From the NCBI RefSeq assembly GCF_017498505.1, contig NZ_CP071798.1:1-64000 (forward strand): 64,000 nt of DNA. The letters are read 5' to 3'. The notes beneath the pieces are model-generated. The model made no database searches and was not told the DNA's origin. It was given only the letters and a program-made list of their open reading frames with translations. The stretch comes from Sporosarcina sp. Te-1. GTDB taxonomy: Bacteria; Bacillota; Bacilli; Bacillales_A; Planococcaceae. The position numbers and the translations under genes were made by a program. Below are positions 46,449 through 55,091 of the stretch, piece by piece; within the stretch, counting starts at the first letter, position 1; each line of letters opens with the position of its first letter.

Positions 46449-47876
46449 TTAGAAAGGACCATAGTGAATCATTTGCGCGATGACTAGAAAGAGGATGGAA
46501 ATTGCAATCTGGATGCAAACAAGGGGCATGACCCATTTGATCCATCGAGTAAAAGGAATTCCGGCAACGGCCAACCCGGCAAGCAGGACACCTGATGTCG
46601 GAAATAGAGAATTTGAAATTCCATCGCCAAGCTGGAAGGCGAGGACGGCTGTTTGTCTTGTCACTCCGACTAGGTCGGATAATGGGGCTAAAATCGGCAT
46701 AGTAAGCGCCGCTTGGCCACTTCCAGAAGGGACGAGAAAGTTAAGAAACAGCTGCACAACAAACATCCCGATCGCATTCAGGGTAGGGGACAGCTCACTC
46801 AGTGCAGTCGATGCGTAAAATAAAATGGAATCAATGAGTTTTCCATCTTGTATCACCACGAGAATCGCTTGGGCGAAACCGATAATCAACGCACCTCCGA
46901 TGAGTTCTTTTGCACCATCAATAAAGCTATCAGCCATTTTATTCGGTCCAAGCTTACCGACAAAACCGATGAGGATTCCGCATAATAAAAATAGCGCAGC
47001 AATTTCTGTTATATACCATCCTAGTTTAATGACACCGAAAATAAGGATGACAAAGTTCATTAAAAACAAGAAGAGAATCCATTTATGACGTTTTGTGAGT
47101 TCAATAGTCTGGTCTATATTTTCGAGAGTATCCTCTTTTACATGTCCACTGAATTTGAGTCCGGGATTGGATTTCACTTTTTTTGCATACCGAAACACAT
47201 ATAAGACACCTGCACTATATAATGTGACGAATAACACGATACGGAGCCCCATACCTGAAAATGTCGGCAAGTCAGCAATGCTTTGCGCAACTCCGATATT
47301 AAAGGGATTTAGAACAGCACTCATAAATCCAATGTTCGCGCCTACTGACACAATTGCGAAACCGACAATTGCATCAAAGCCCAGCGCGATGGCAAGGGGC
47401 GTTACGATGGCAATGTAGACAATTGTTTCTTCTGCCATACCCATCAATGTTCCCCCGGCGCCAAAAAACAGCATAAGCACAGGAATGAGGAACAGTTCTC
47501 GCTTTCCGAGTCGCTTCGTCAAGCTTAAAATTAAAGCATCCAGCGCACCGGTTGCTTTGAGAATGCCGAAAGCCCCGCCGATGATCAGGACGAAAAAGAT
47601 AATACCTGCCGCATTCACCATCCCTTCGTGAATGCTTGTAAACGCATGGAAGAAACCGACGGGAGAGGAATCGACCCAATGAAAAGAATCGGGTACCACT
47701 AGAGTCCGTCCGTCTTTATCCACTCGTTCATATTCACCGGCTGGCATAATGTAGGTCAGCGCAGCCGCAATGAGGACGACAAGAAAAAGTAAAACAAATG
47801 CATTGATATGGAGCGTTTTTTTCGTTTTCAGTTGAGCTGCGTTCTGATGACTGTTCGATGATGTCTGCTTCTGCAT
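46449..47876 (-). CDS. YfcC family transporter (ArcD/DcuC-like)
   Basis: A 475-residue protein with about twelve membrane helices, matching the YfcC family of basic amino acid or C4-dicarboxylate carriers: YIMPAGEYERVDKDG near the N-terminus, GGAFGILKATGALDALI, the GAGGTLMGMAEETIVYIAI motif and LNFLVPSGSGQAALTMPIL near the C-terminus. A well-matched ArgR box lies about 30-45 bp ahead, which points to arginine or a related compound as substrate. The start at 47876 suits AAAGGAG better than a GTG at 47882. Confidence 0.82.
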   Translation of the reverse strand: MQKQTSSNSHQNAAQLKTKKTLHINAFVLLFLVVLIAAALTYIMPAGEYERVDKDGRTLVVPDSFHWVDSSPVGFFHAFTSIHEGMVNAAGIIFFVLIIGGAFGILKATGALDALILSLTKRLGKRELFLIPVLMLFFGAGGTLMGMAEETIVYIAIVTPLAIALGFDAIVGFAIVSVGANIGFMSAVLNPFNIGVAQSIADLPTFSGMGLRIVLFVTLYSAGVLYVFRYAKKVKSNPGLKFSGHVKEDTLENIDQTIELTKRHKWILFLFLMNFVILIFGVIKLGWYITEIAALFLLCGILIGFVGKLGPNKMADSFIDGAKELIGGALIIGFAQAILVVIQDGKLIDSILFYASTALSELSPTLNAIGMFVVQLFLNFLVPSGSGQAALTMPILAPLSDLVGVTRQTAVLAFQLGDGISNSLFPTSGVLLAGLAVAGIPFTRWIKWVMPLVCIQIAISILFLVIAQMIHYGPF

Positions 47877-47893
47877 GTTCACACGCTCCTTTT

Positions 47894-47921
47894 TTTATTC
47901 AACCAAATGAATATTTATTCA
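47894..47921 (-). promoter_or_regulatory. ArgR box ahead of the YfcC transporter gene
   Basis: On the minus strand TGAATAAATATTCA (47921-47908) has the TGAAT/ATTCA arms of an ArgR box and is followed by a second half site, GGTTGAATAAA, nearer the start. It resembles the boxes in front of argG in this same window. Confidence 0.65.
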
Positions 47922-48116
47922 ACTGATTGTAAAAGATATTCTGCTATAATGCAAGGTCATAATTTGGAAAACGGCAGAATTGAAGGGTTAAAGAGATCTT
48001 CATTCTTGGGAGATAAATGAGTGAGTTTTCAAGCGTTTCATCCTATAATGATACAAATGATTTCCTGGGAAATAGGAAAAATAATTATATGAATAGAACA
48101 GGAGAGTGAATAAGCT

Positions 48117-48839
48117 ATGTTGGCAGACTTAATTCGAAATTCGAACCATACAATCGTTTTTACTGGCGCTGGTATGTCTACAGAGAGCGGGCTGCCTGAT
48201 TTCCGTTCATCAAATACTGGACTTTGGGGACAGGAGGATCCGAGCCAGGTTGCCAGCACGGAAGCGCTCAATAAAAATGTAGAACAGTTTTTTCGTTTTT
48301 ACCGGCATAGGGTATTGGGCGTGCAAGATTGTATGCCACATGCAGGTCACTTCATTTTGGCTGAGTGGGAAAGAAAAGGACTTATTCAAGGTATCATAAC
48401 CCAGAACGTAGATGGATTTCATACCGAAGCAGGAACTATCAACAGTATGGAATTGCATGGAACGCTTCAAAAAGTCCATTGTCAATCATGCGGTAAAGAC
48501 TTCGGGAGTGATCGGTATACAGAAGAACAATTTTATTGTCCTTGTGGGGGGACATTACGGCCATCCGTTGTTCTGTTCGGGGAAATGTTATCCGAAGATA
48601 CGTTTACCAAAGCAATACAGGAAACGGAGAAGAGCAAACTGTTCATAGTCCTCGGTTCTTCGTTGACCGTCTCGCCTGCTAATCAATTCCCCCTTCTTGC
48701 TAAGGAACATGGTGCCAAACTTGTCATTGTCAACAGGGAACCTACAATGTTGGATCGTTATGCAGATATGGTTATAAACGGCAAGGACATTGGCGAAGTG
48801 CTATCTGAAGTGGATTCAGAGTTAAAGATGGATTTGTAA
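48117..48839 (+). CDS. Sir2 family NAD-dependent protein deacylase
   Basis: A 240-residue sirtuin that removes acyl groups from protein lysines using NAD. Motifs: GAGMSTESGLPDFRS in the NAD-binding loop, TQNVDGFHTEAG, the catalytic His in MELHGTL, and the zinc-binding cysteines in CQSCGK and FYCPCGGT. Length and order agree with bacterial CobB/SrtN type enzymes. The start at 48117 follows AGGAGAG. Single-gene unit. Confidence 0.92.
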   Translation: MLADLIRNSNHTIVFTGAGMSTESGLPDFRSSNTGLWGQEDPSQVASTEALNKNVEQFFRFYRHRVLGVQDCMPHAGHFILAEWERKGLIQGIITQNVDGFHTEAGTINSMELHGTLQKVHCQSCGKDFGSDRYTEEQFYCPCGGTLRPSVVLFGEMLSEDTFTKAIQETEKSKLFIVLGSSLTVSPANQFPLLAKEHGAKLVIVNREPTMLDRYADMVINGKDIGEVLSEVDSELKMDL

Positions 48840-48921
48840 GTCTGTTTATGAAACGTTATGTGTTCCCGTCCGTCTACTTGGATAAATAGGGAATGATAAA
48901 ATTGGTAATGATGGAAAAATA

Positions 48922-49461
48922 TTGATTCTACTTCTATTTCTCCTTGTATGGAATAAACCAGACGAGGCATTTGCCTGCTCCTGTGTCATGCCTCCTCCTG
49001 CAGGCAAGCAAGCTGTTGTGAAAGCTGATGCTGTGTTTAGGGGGAAGGTGATTGGGATTGTGGAAAGTGATAAAGACTTGCATAAAGGCAGAACGGTAAC
49101 CTTTCAAGTTGATGAAGTATGGAAAGGTATTGAAAATGGAAGAATTGAAATTAAAACAGGTTTGAATAGCGGTGACTGCGGTTTTCCATTTGTAGAGGGA
49201 GAATCTTATCTTGTCTTTGCCAACACTAATGATTTTTACGAAAAAGATATGTTGACGACAACGATTTGCCAAAGGACCAACCAACTTGCGGAAGCATCAG
49301 ATGATTTAACAGTACTTGGAAACGGAAAGATCTTCGATCATTCTTTCGAAACAGACTCTCACAAATCCACTATTCAAGCTTGGCCAGTAGTAATAACTAT
49401 TTTCGTGTTCCTCGTGACTTTTTCACTCATCAATATTTATAGAAGAAATGCAAAAGGATAG
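48922..49461 (+). CDS. NTR/TIMP-like secreted protein with C-terminal anchor
   Basis: A 179-residue protein with a hydrophobic leader (LLLFLLVW) and mature sequence beginning with ACSCVMPPP, the CxC start of netrin-like/TIMP domains. Four further cysteines (GDCGF, TTICQ) suggest disulfides. A C-terminal helix (AWPVVITIFVFLVTFSLI) and basic tail suggest anchoring. The TTG start is weakly supported and the leader lacks a basic n-region. A single extra A in the run at about 48913-48917 would give MEKILILLLFLLVW, a normal signal peptide; see findings. Function unknown. Confidence 0.6.
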   Translation: MILLLFLLVWNKPDEAFACSCVMPPPAGKQAVVKADAVFRGKVIGIVESDKDLHKGRTVTFQVDEVWKGIENGRIEIKTGLNSGDCGFPFVEGESYLVFANTNDFYEKDMLTTTICQRTNQLAEASDDLTVLGNGKIFDHSFETDSHKSTIQAWPVVITIFVFLVTFSLINIYRRNAKG

Positions 49462-49463
49462 TT

Positions 49464-49514
49464 AAAAGCTGTCAATCAACTCGCAACATACGAGTCTGTT
49501 GACAGCTTTTTTAC
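49464..49514. terminator. Terminator between NTR-like and DUF3298 genes
   Basis: AAAAGCTGTCAA and TTGACAGCTTTTTT form a long stem with an internal ACTCG/CGAGT stem. Convergent genes lie on both sides. Confidence 0.85.
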
Positions 49515-50125
49515 GTAAAAGTGATCAGTTTGGCTAATGGTCCATCAGGAGCAATCATTTTCTCCAAATCCTTAATGGAGATTGGGAAGTAAGGGAAGCC
49601 CCATGCATAAGGCGAAATCTCATACAATTGGAAGTAGATGACGATCGAGGTGTCCGCAAGATAGTAATCCTGATCTGGTCGAATTGTTTTAAAAGGGGGG
49701 TCGAGCAATGTAATATCCCAGTCATCAATCCGCTGCTGAATTATGTCGGAAATGACTTCCACATAGTTGCTTCCGCTTTTAAAGAGATCTCTTAATTTAT
49801 ATTGTTCGCCTGTTTTCGTTGTGAAAGTCAACGATTTTACAATTGTCAACCCGTGTGCGCCGCCCGTATAGGAATAGACAATTAAATTAAGGCTGAGAAT
49901 CTCGCGTTCGTTCGTTTTGATTTCAAAATATCCGATCAGTTCCACTAAATCTTCATTATAAAAATTTTGTTCGATTAATAGATCGTTATAGACGGAGATA
50001 ATTGCGAAATTTATTTTCCGTTGGATAACCGCGTCCTCCATTTGTACAATGACTGGATAGGCAATGCTGATTTTATCTGAATCTGAGTCCAGCCTTCTCG
50101 TTAACACTGCAACGGGTTGGTCCAT
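49511..50125 (-). CDS. DUF4163/DUF3298 (RsiV-like) domain protein
   Basis: A 204-residue protein carrying the DUF4163 strand pattern (SIAYPVIVQME) and DUF3298 (YLADTSIVIYFQLYEISPYAWGF), both found in the extracellular part of the anti-sigma factor RsiV, which binds lysozyme. Here there is no membrane anchor or signal peptide in the frame, so the protein would be cytoplasmic unless the gene starts further upstream or has been truncated. Function unknown. Confidence 0.65.
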   Translation of the reverse strand: MDQPVAVLTRRLDSDSDKISIAYPVIVQMEDAVIQRKINFAIISVYNDLLIEQNFYNEDLVELIGYFEIKTNEREILSLNLIVYSYTGGAHGLTIVKSLTFTTKTGEQYKLRDLFKSGSNYVEVISDIIQQRIDDWDITLLDPPFKTIRPDQDYYLADTSIVIYFQLYEISPYAWGFPYFPISIKDLEKMIAPDGPLAKLITFT

Positions 50126-50538
50126 TCCGACGTTCAGTCCTTTCTGATTCTAGCCAAGTCCTACAGTATATGAAATAGGTAGGTGTGCATGACACAGAAT
50201 TCATTGGAAAAGGACTTTCGGTAGGTGATGCAAACAACGTGGAACGAATGATTTCAGGAGGTCCATTGGGAAAATGAGAAACTGGTAAGCTGGAAAGAAA
50301 GTGTTAAAACGAGCATGCGATAATCAGGAAAGTCATACTTCAGTCATCGGCTTGCTTCGGATTCTTCGGATTCATCGTTCCTACTCTTAGTAGATAAGTA
50401 TTCTACTTGCCCTACACTGTATTAACAATGGGATCCGGCGGCTATCAGAATAAGAGAGGAACCGGGTTTAGTTTTGACGCTTCATTGTAAACGCTAAAAA
50501 AAACCGCCCACCGTCAAAGACGGGAGGCGGCATTTAAA
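50126..50538. other. Intergenic region upstream of the RND gene end
   Basis: About 410 bp without a convincing gene. A 30-codon frame (GTG at 50185 to 50277) reads as protein-like but has no match I know and only weak start signals. A strong terminator for the RND gene is at 50496-50530. The rest shows no clear structure. Confidence 0.4.
50496..50530 (-). terminator. Terminator for the RND exporter gene
   Basis: On the minus strand GCCGCCTCCCGTC pairs with GACGGTGGGCGG around a short loop and is followed by seven T. Confidence 0.85.
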
Positions 50539-53500
50539 TCAGTTTTTAATCTTTTTTCTTCGGAACTTGCCTACAAATTCAAAGACAACTGGAACAAAGA
50601 TGAGAGTTAGTAGCGTAGAACTTGTCAAACCACCGATGACGGTAATGCCAAGCCCTTTGGAAATCAATCCACTGCCTTCCGCACCAATAGCAAGCGGTAT
50701 TAATGCACCAATCGTTGCCAAGGCGGTCATTAAGATTGGACGCAGTCTTGTAGCACCAGCCTCCAATATCGCTTCTCTTGTTGGCAGTCCTTCTTTTTCT
50801 TTATTAATGACCCGATCGATCAATACAATCGCATTGGTGACAACAATTCCGATGAGCATCAGCATACCAATCATTGCGGAAACACTGATTGTTTCACCGC
50901 CAATCAACAATCCAACCAATGCGCCGATCACTGTGAACGGCAAGGAGAATAGGATGGCGAAAGGAGCCAAACCTCCCCCAAAAGTAACGACCAATATCAA
51001 GTAAACAATGGCGATTGCGGCAAGCATGGCAAGCCCCAATTGTGTAAATGCTTCCGTGATATCCTCTGTAACACCGGCTGTTTTAATTTTCACAGTGGAT
51101 GGCGTTTCAAGCTTGTCAATCTTATCACTGACATTCTTTGAAACCTTAGATACGTCTTTTGTGACGATTTCTGCCGATACGCTAGCGAACAATTTGCCAT
51201 CTCGACGTGATACTGTATCTGACGTCGTGCCCTCTTTCAACTCGACGACATCAGAAATTGGGATCTCTATTCCGAATGGTGTCTGCACCTTTTCATTGAG
51301 CAGTTCCTGGACAGTCTTATGCTCTTTCTTTGCATCATCCACGAGAACATTAATCGACTTTTTGCCGTCTTCCAGTTTGGTAATGACTTCTTGCTGCTTA
51401 TTCGGATACAAAATCATTCCGATTTGAGCTGTCGTCAAACCATATTGAATCAATTTTTCCTGATCTGCGACCAATGTATATTCTTTATAGGTACGCGCCA
51501 AACTAGTTTTCGTATTCTTCAAATCTTGATTGGACGATAAAATATCCTCAATTTCGTTCACCACAGGTTCAATCTCATCGAGTCGATCACCGTATACATA
51601 ATAGCTCAATTGATTGCTGGAACCACTCACCGAGAAGTCCTGTGATTTCCATTCGCCCTTTACGGATAACTTCTTAAGCTCGTTCATCGTTTTTTCTTTC
51701 ACTTTTTCGAAGTTTGGTGTATCCGAATCGAAGTTGACGAACATGAGCGCTCCGTTTGAAGCACCAGGTGCCATTGGATTTTCACCGCCAACGGATACTT
51801 GGATGCTGTCGACATTTTTTAATCCTAACAGGTAATTTTCCGCTTGGACTGTATTGTCATTGACGGTATCCAATGTTTCTCCCGGCTCTGGTGTATACGT
51901 AATATACATCATCTTCTGCTCTTCATCCGGCAGCATACTGACTCCGACATGAGGGATTAAAAAGAGGCTGCCGCCAAGTAGAGCCAAGGAAAGGATGACA
52001 GTGATCAATTTATGGTTCAAAGTCCAGTTCAATATTTTTCGGTATCCGTTTGCCATTTTCCCATGCTGTTCTTTATGGACGCCCGCATTGCCATTCAATT
52101 GCTTACTGAATAATGTATGCGCGAGCATTGGCACAATGGTGATCGCTACTAACAGGGAAGCCAGTAAAGCAAACACAATGGTAAGCGCAAACGGCATGAA
52201 CAATTCTCCCACCATGCCTCCGACAAGCCCGAGTGGTAAGAATACCGCAACTGTGACAAGTGTGGAGGATGCGATTGGCTTGAACATTTCTTTGGTCGCT
52301 TCCCGGATCAAGTCCCGTCCCCGTAGTTTTTCGGTTGAGAGATGCATCCGACGATAGATGTTTTCCACTACAACGATAGAGTCGTCAATAACCCGGCCGA
52401 TCGCGACCGTCATGGCGCCGAGTGTCATCATATTTAAGGTAATATCAAGTTCTTTCAATAAAAGCACTGCAATTAGCAAGGACATCGGAATGGAAATAAT
52501 CGAGATGATCGTGGAGCGGAAATTGCGCAAGAACAGCATGATGATAATGACTGCGAATAACGCTCCAAAAAGTGCCTTGCTTAGCATTGTTTCAACCGAT
52601 TGCTCGATCGGTTCTCCTTGATCCAATGATACGGAGATAGAGAGACCTTCATAATCATCCTCAAACGAAGTCATCATGTCTTTGACTGCGTTGACGACAG
52701 TCACCGTATTGGCGTCCTGCGATTTGACGATCTGGATCGCAATGGCTTCCTTGCCATTCATACGGGAGATCGATTCTGCCTTACCGATATGCTGAATTGT
52801 TGCAATGTCCCCTAATTTCACTGTTGGGATGCCAGTTGTTGCGGGAGGCATTCCTTGCATGCCGTTCTGGCCGGCTTGGGCCTGCATGGCATCAGCAGTT
52901 TTCGGAACTGCAGGAAGCAATAGATTTTCTAATTCCGAAATCGTAGTCAGCTTCCCATCAACTACAACCGATTGCTCTTCTCCGTCAAAGTTGAATAGAC
53001 CGAGGGGCATTTTCAAGTCCGATCCTTTAATGAGTTGTTTCACGGTGTCTTCTTCTAAGTTATATTGCGCTAATTTTTCTTGATCAAAGGTCAATACGAC
53101 TTCTTCAATTTGTTGGCCGGACACCGCGACGCTGGAAACCCCGTCTATGCCTTCTAAATCAGGCACAAGGGAATCTTCAACTAAAGTAGTCAACTCCTCA
53201 AGAGACTTGTTGTGATCTGAAACGCTTAATGCAACAATCGGGAATGCATTGATGCTAATCCTTCCAACAGAAGGGGCTTGTGCTGAGTCAGGTAATGTAA
53301 AGTTGCCGACTGCTTCTTTGACTTCCTCCTCAGCTTCCTTCATATCTGTGCCAAATCCATATTCGATCTGAATAGAAGAAGCATTCTGGTAAGAGGTGGA
53401 ACTGACAGATTTGACACCTTTCAAGTTTTGGACCGTTTTTTCCAACGGTTCGGATAATTCATTCATCACCTGCTCAGGCGTTGCGCCGGGATAAATGGTT

Positions 53501-53646
53501 GTAACGCTGACAACAGGGACCGTTATATCAGGAATGGTCTCTAATTTCATTTTAAGACCAGAATAAATCCCCGCAACGGTTATAATAATTGTAAGCAGCC
53601 AGACAGCTAACTTGTTTTTCATAACAAAATTAATAATTGAATTCAT
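50539..53646 (-). CDS. swrC: RND family efflux permease, SwrC-like
   Basis: A 1035-residue proton-driven exporter of the HAE-RND family, twelve helices and two large periplasmic-type loops as in AcrB. Seen: the N-terminal FVMKNKLAVWLLTIIITVAG, PGATPEQVMNELSEPLE in the porter domain, and the helix 4 motif GRVIDDSIVVVENIYR with paired Asp residues. In Gram-positives the best-known homologue is SwrC/YerP of B. subtilis, which exports surfactin. The start at 53646 follows GGAGG. No adaptor or outer-membrane partner is encoded, as expected. It is divergent from a TetR regulator. Confidence 0.88.
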   Translation of the reverse strand: MNSIINFVMKNKLAVWLLTIIITVAGIYSGLKMKLETIPDITVPVVSVTTIYPGATPEQVMNELSEPLEKTVQNLKGVKSVSSTSYQNASSIQIEYGFGTDMKEAEEEVKEAVGNFTLPDSAQAPSVGRISINAFPIVALSVSDHNKSLEELTTLVEDSLVPDLEGIDGVSSVAVSGQQIEEVVLTFDQEKLAQYNLEEDTVKQLIKGSDLKMPLGLFNFDGEEQSVVVDGKLTTISELENLLLPAVPKTADAMQAQAGQNGMQGMPPATTGIPTVKLGDIATIQHIGKAESISRMNGKEAIAIQIVKSQDANTVTVVNAVKDMMTSFEDDYEGLSISVSLDQGEPIEQSVETMLSKALFGALFAVIIIMLFLRNFRSTIISIISIPMSLLIAVLLLKELDITLNMMTLGAMTVAIGRVIDDSIVVVENIYRRMHLSTEKLRGRDLIREATKEMFKPIASSTLVTVAVFLPLGLVGGMVGELFMPFALTIVFALLASLLVAITIVPMLAHTLFSKQLNGNAGVHKEQHGKMANGYRKILNWTLNHKLITVILSLALLGGSLFLIPHVGVSMLPDEEQKMMYITYTPEPGETLDTVNDNTVQAENYLLGLKNVDSIQVSVGGENPMAPGASNGALMFVNFDSDTPNFEKVKEKTMNELKKLSVKGEWKSQDFSVSGSSNQLSYYVYGDRLDEIEPVVNEIEDILSSNQDLKNTKTSLARTYKEYTLVADQEKLIQYGLTTAQIGMILYPNKQQEVITKLEDGKKSINVLVDDAKKEHKTVQELLNEKVQTPFGIEIPISDVVELKEGTTSDTVSRRDGKLFASVSAEIVTKDVSKVSKNVSDKIDKLETPSTVKIKTAGVTEDITEAFTQLGLAMLAAIAIVYLILVVTFGGGLAPFAILFSLPFTVIGALVGLLIGGETISVSAMIGMLMLIGIVVTNAIVLIDRVINKEKEGLPTREAILEAGATRLRPILMTALATIGALIPLAIGAEGSGLISKGLGITVIGGLTSSTLLTLIFVPVVFEFVGKFRRKKIKN

Positions 53647-53693
53647 GGGAACCTCCATTTCTAGTTTTGACGGGATGGCAAATATACTTTATC

Positions 53694-53723
53694 ATGATAA
53701 CTGACCGGTCAGTCAGTCGTCAA
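53694..53723 (-). promoter_or_regulatory. RND gene promoter with TetR operator
   Basis: On the minus strand TTGACG (53723-53718) and TATCAT (53699-53694) form a promoter with 18 bp spacing. The spacer contains a perfect 14 bp palindrome, ACTGACCGGTCAGT (53700-53713), so a bound repressor would block polymerase. Confidence 0.75.
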
Positions 53724-53764
53724 ATGAAAACATGAGACTGCTGGATTCATAGGGAGGAATGCAA

Positions 53765-54601
53765 ATGGATAAACGGACCATGATAATTGAAAGGGCATCT
53801 GAGCTCTTTGCCCAACAAGGCTTTGATGCGACTTCGGTTCAACAGATTACTGACGCCTGCGGCATATCCAAAGGCTCCTTCTACCTGTCATTTAAAACAA
53901 AGGAAAGCCTGTTGTTCGCTATTTTTGAATATTTTACATCCAAACTGGTTGAAAGAATCAGTACGGTTTTTCTAGAGGACATTCAATCTAATGAACGACT
54001 CAGCGAATATTTCTTCGTTCAATTTGAGGAAATACGCAAATATAAAGATTTCATTTTAATGCAAGTGAGAGAGCAGACGAATCCCGGTAATGAAGAGATG
54101 ATGAAACTAATCAATCAATTAAGCCGAAAATCATTTGAAATACTAGAAGCTTTGTATGTCGAAAGATATGGAAAATCGATTGCCGTTCATCTGCCGGATC
54201 TCTTTGTCATCACTGGCGGGATGATAAAGGGATACATTGAAATTATTGTAATGACGAAAACGGAACTTGATTTCAAAAAACTAGCCCTTTTTATGGTGGA
54301 CCGGGTTGATTCAATTGTGTCTGGTCTGAATCAACCATTTTTGGACAAGACGTCATTATTTGGTTTTCAGATGGAGTGTCCATCCGTACTGATGACGAAA
54401 GAGGAGTTGGTGTCCTGGTTACATACAATGAAACGGGACAGCGCAAATGAAGATATGACGATCAGCTTGGAAGTGATCGAAGAGGAACTGAAGAAGGAAG
54501 AGCCCCGCAAGCCAGTCATTATTGGCATGTTGTCTAATCTAGAGATAGTTGAGGAAACAGCTGAATTCAGTCATGCGATAAGAACCTACTTGGAACGGTA
54601 G
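53765..54601 (+). CDS. TetR family transcriptional regulator
   Basis: A 278-residue regulator with an N-terminal helix-turn-helix of TetR type (RASELFAQQGFDATSVQQIT then CGISKGSFYLSFKTKESLL). It is longer than the usual 190-220 residues, with an added acidic C-terminal region. The likely target is the divergent RND exporter, whose promoter holds a TetR-like palindrome. AGGAGG lies ahead of the ATG at 53765. Confidence 0.9.
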   Translation: MDKRTMIIERASELFAQQGFDATSVQQITDACGISKGSFYLSFKTKESLLFAIFEYFTSKLVERISTVFLEDIQSNERLSEYFFVQFEEIRKYKDFILMQVREQTNPGNEEMMKLINQLSRKSFEILEALYVERYGKSIAVHLPDLFVITGGMIKGYIEIIVMTKTELDFKKLALFMVDRVDSIVSGLNQPFLDKTSLFGFQMECPSVLMTKEELVSWLHTMKRDSANEDMTISLEVIEEELKKEEPRKPVIIGMLSNLEIVEETAEFSHAIRTYLER

Positions 54602-54671
54602 GTAGAAAAGAACAACCTTTGGGGTATGTTATGGTAAAATAAATGTTTAGAATAGGATAGGAAGTGGACAA

Positions 54672-55037
54672 ATGATCTCCATCACAATACCAAAACCAGA
54701 TGTGACCATCGTACAACGGAGGCAGGACTCTGGCGAAGCAACAATAAAACCGATTTGCGGATTTATTGATTTACATGAAATTCCTCGTGATAAAGGGGGT
54801 ATCGTCCTTTTTTATAATAGAGAGGATGAATTGCTTTTTGCTGGTAAAGCCCGCAAACTGCGTCAGCGAGTGAAGAAACATTTGGAAGACAACGTGTCAC
54901 CAATCAAGGACCACCGGAATGAAGTGAATAAAATCTCCATCATCCTAGTCGACGATCCGATGGAACGGGAGATTTACGAAACATATATTATCAATACACT
55001 CCGTGCAAAGTACAATACGGAAAAAGTGTTTTATTGA
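54672..55037 (+). CDS. GIY-YIG-like nuclease domain protein
   Basis: A 121-residue protein with a GIY-YIG-type core: GGIVLFYNREDELLFAGKA followed by LRQRVKKHLED and a helical stretch EREIYETYIINTLRAKYN containing the conserved Glu. The family includes small nucleases and UvrC-like domains; activity has not been shown for most. The ATG at 54672 has AGGAAG ahead. Single-gene unit with shared terminator. Confidence 0.7.
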   Translation: MISITIPKPDVTIVQRRQDSGEATIKPICGFIDLHEIPRDKGGIVLFYNREDELLFAGKARKLRQRVKKHLEDNVSPIKDHRNEVNKISIILVDDPMEREIYETYIINTLRAKYNTEKVFY

Positions 55038-55044
55038 AACATGT

Positions 55045-55090
55045 AGAATACCCGCATACATTGCCTGCAACGGCTGTATGCGGGTATTAT
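55045..55090. terminator. Bidirectional terminator after the GIY-YIG gene
   Basis: AATACCCGCATACA pairs exactly with TGTATGCGGGTATT; T- and A-rich on both sides. Confidence 0.75.
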
Positions 55091-55091
55091 T

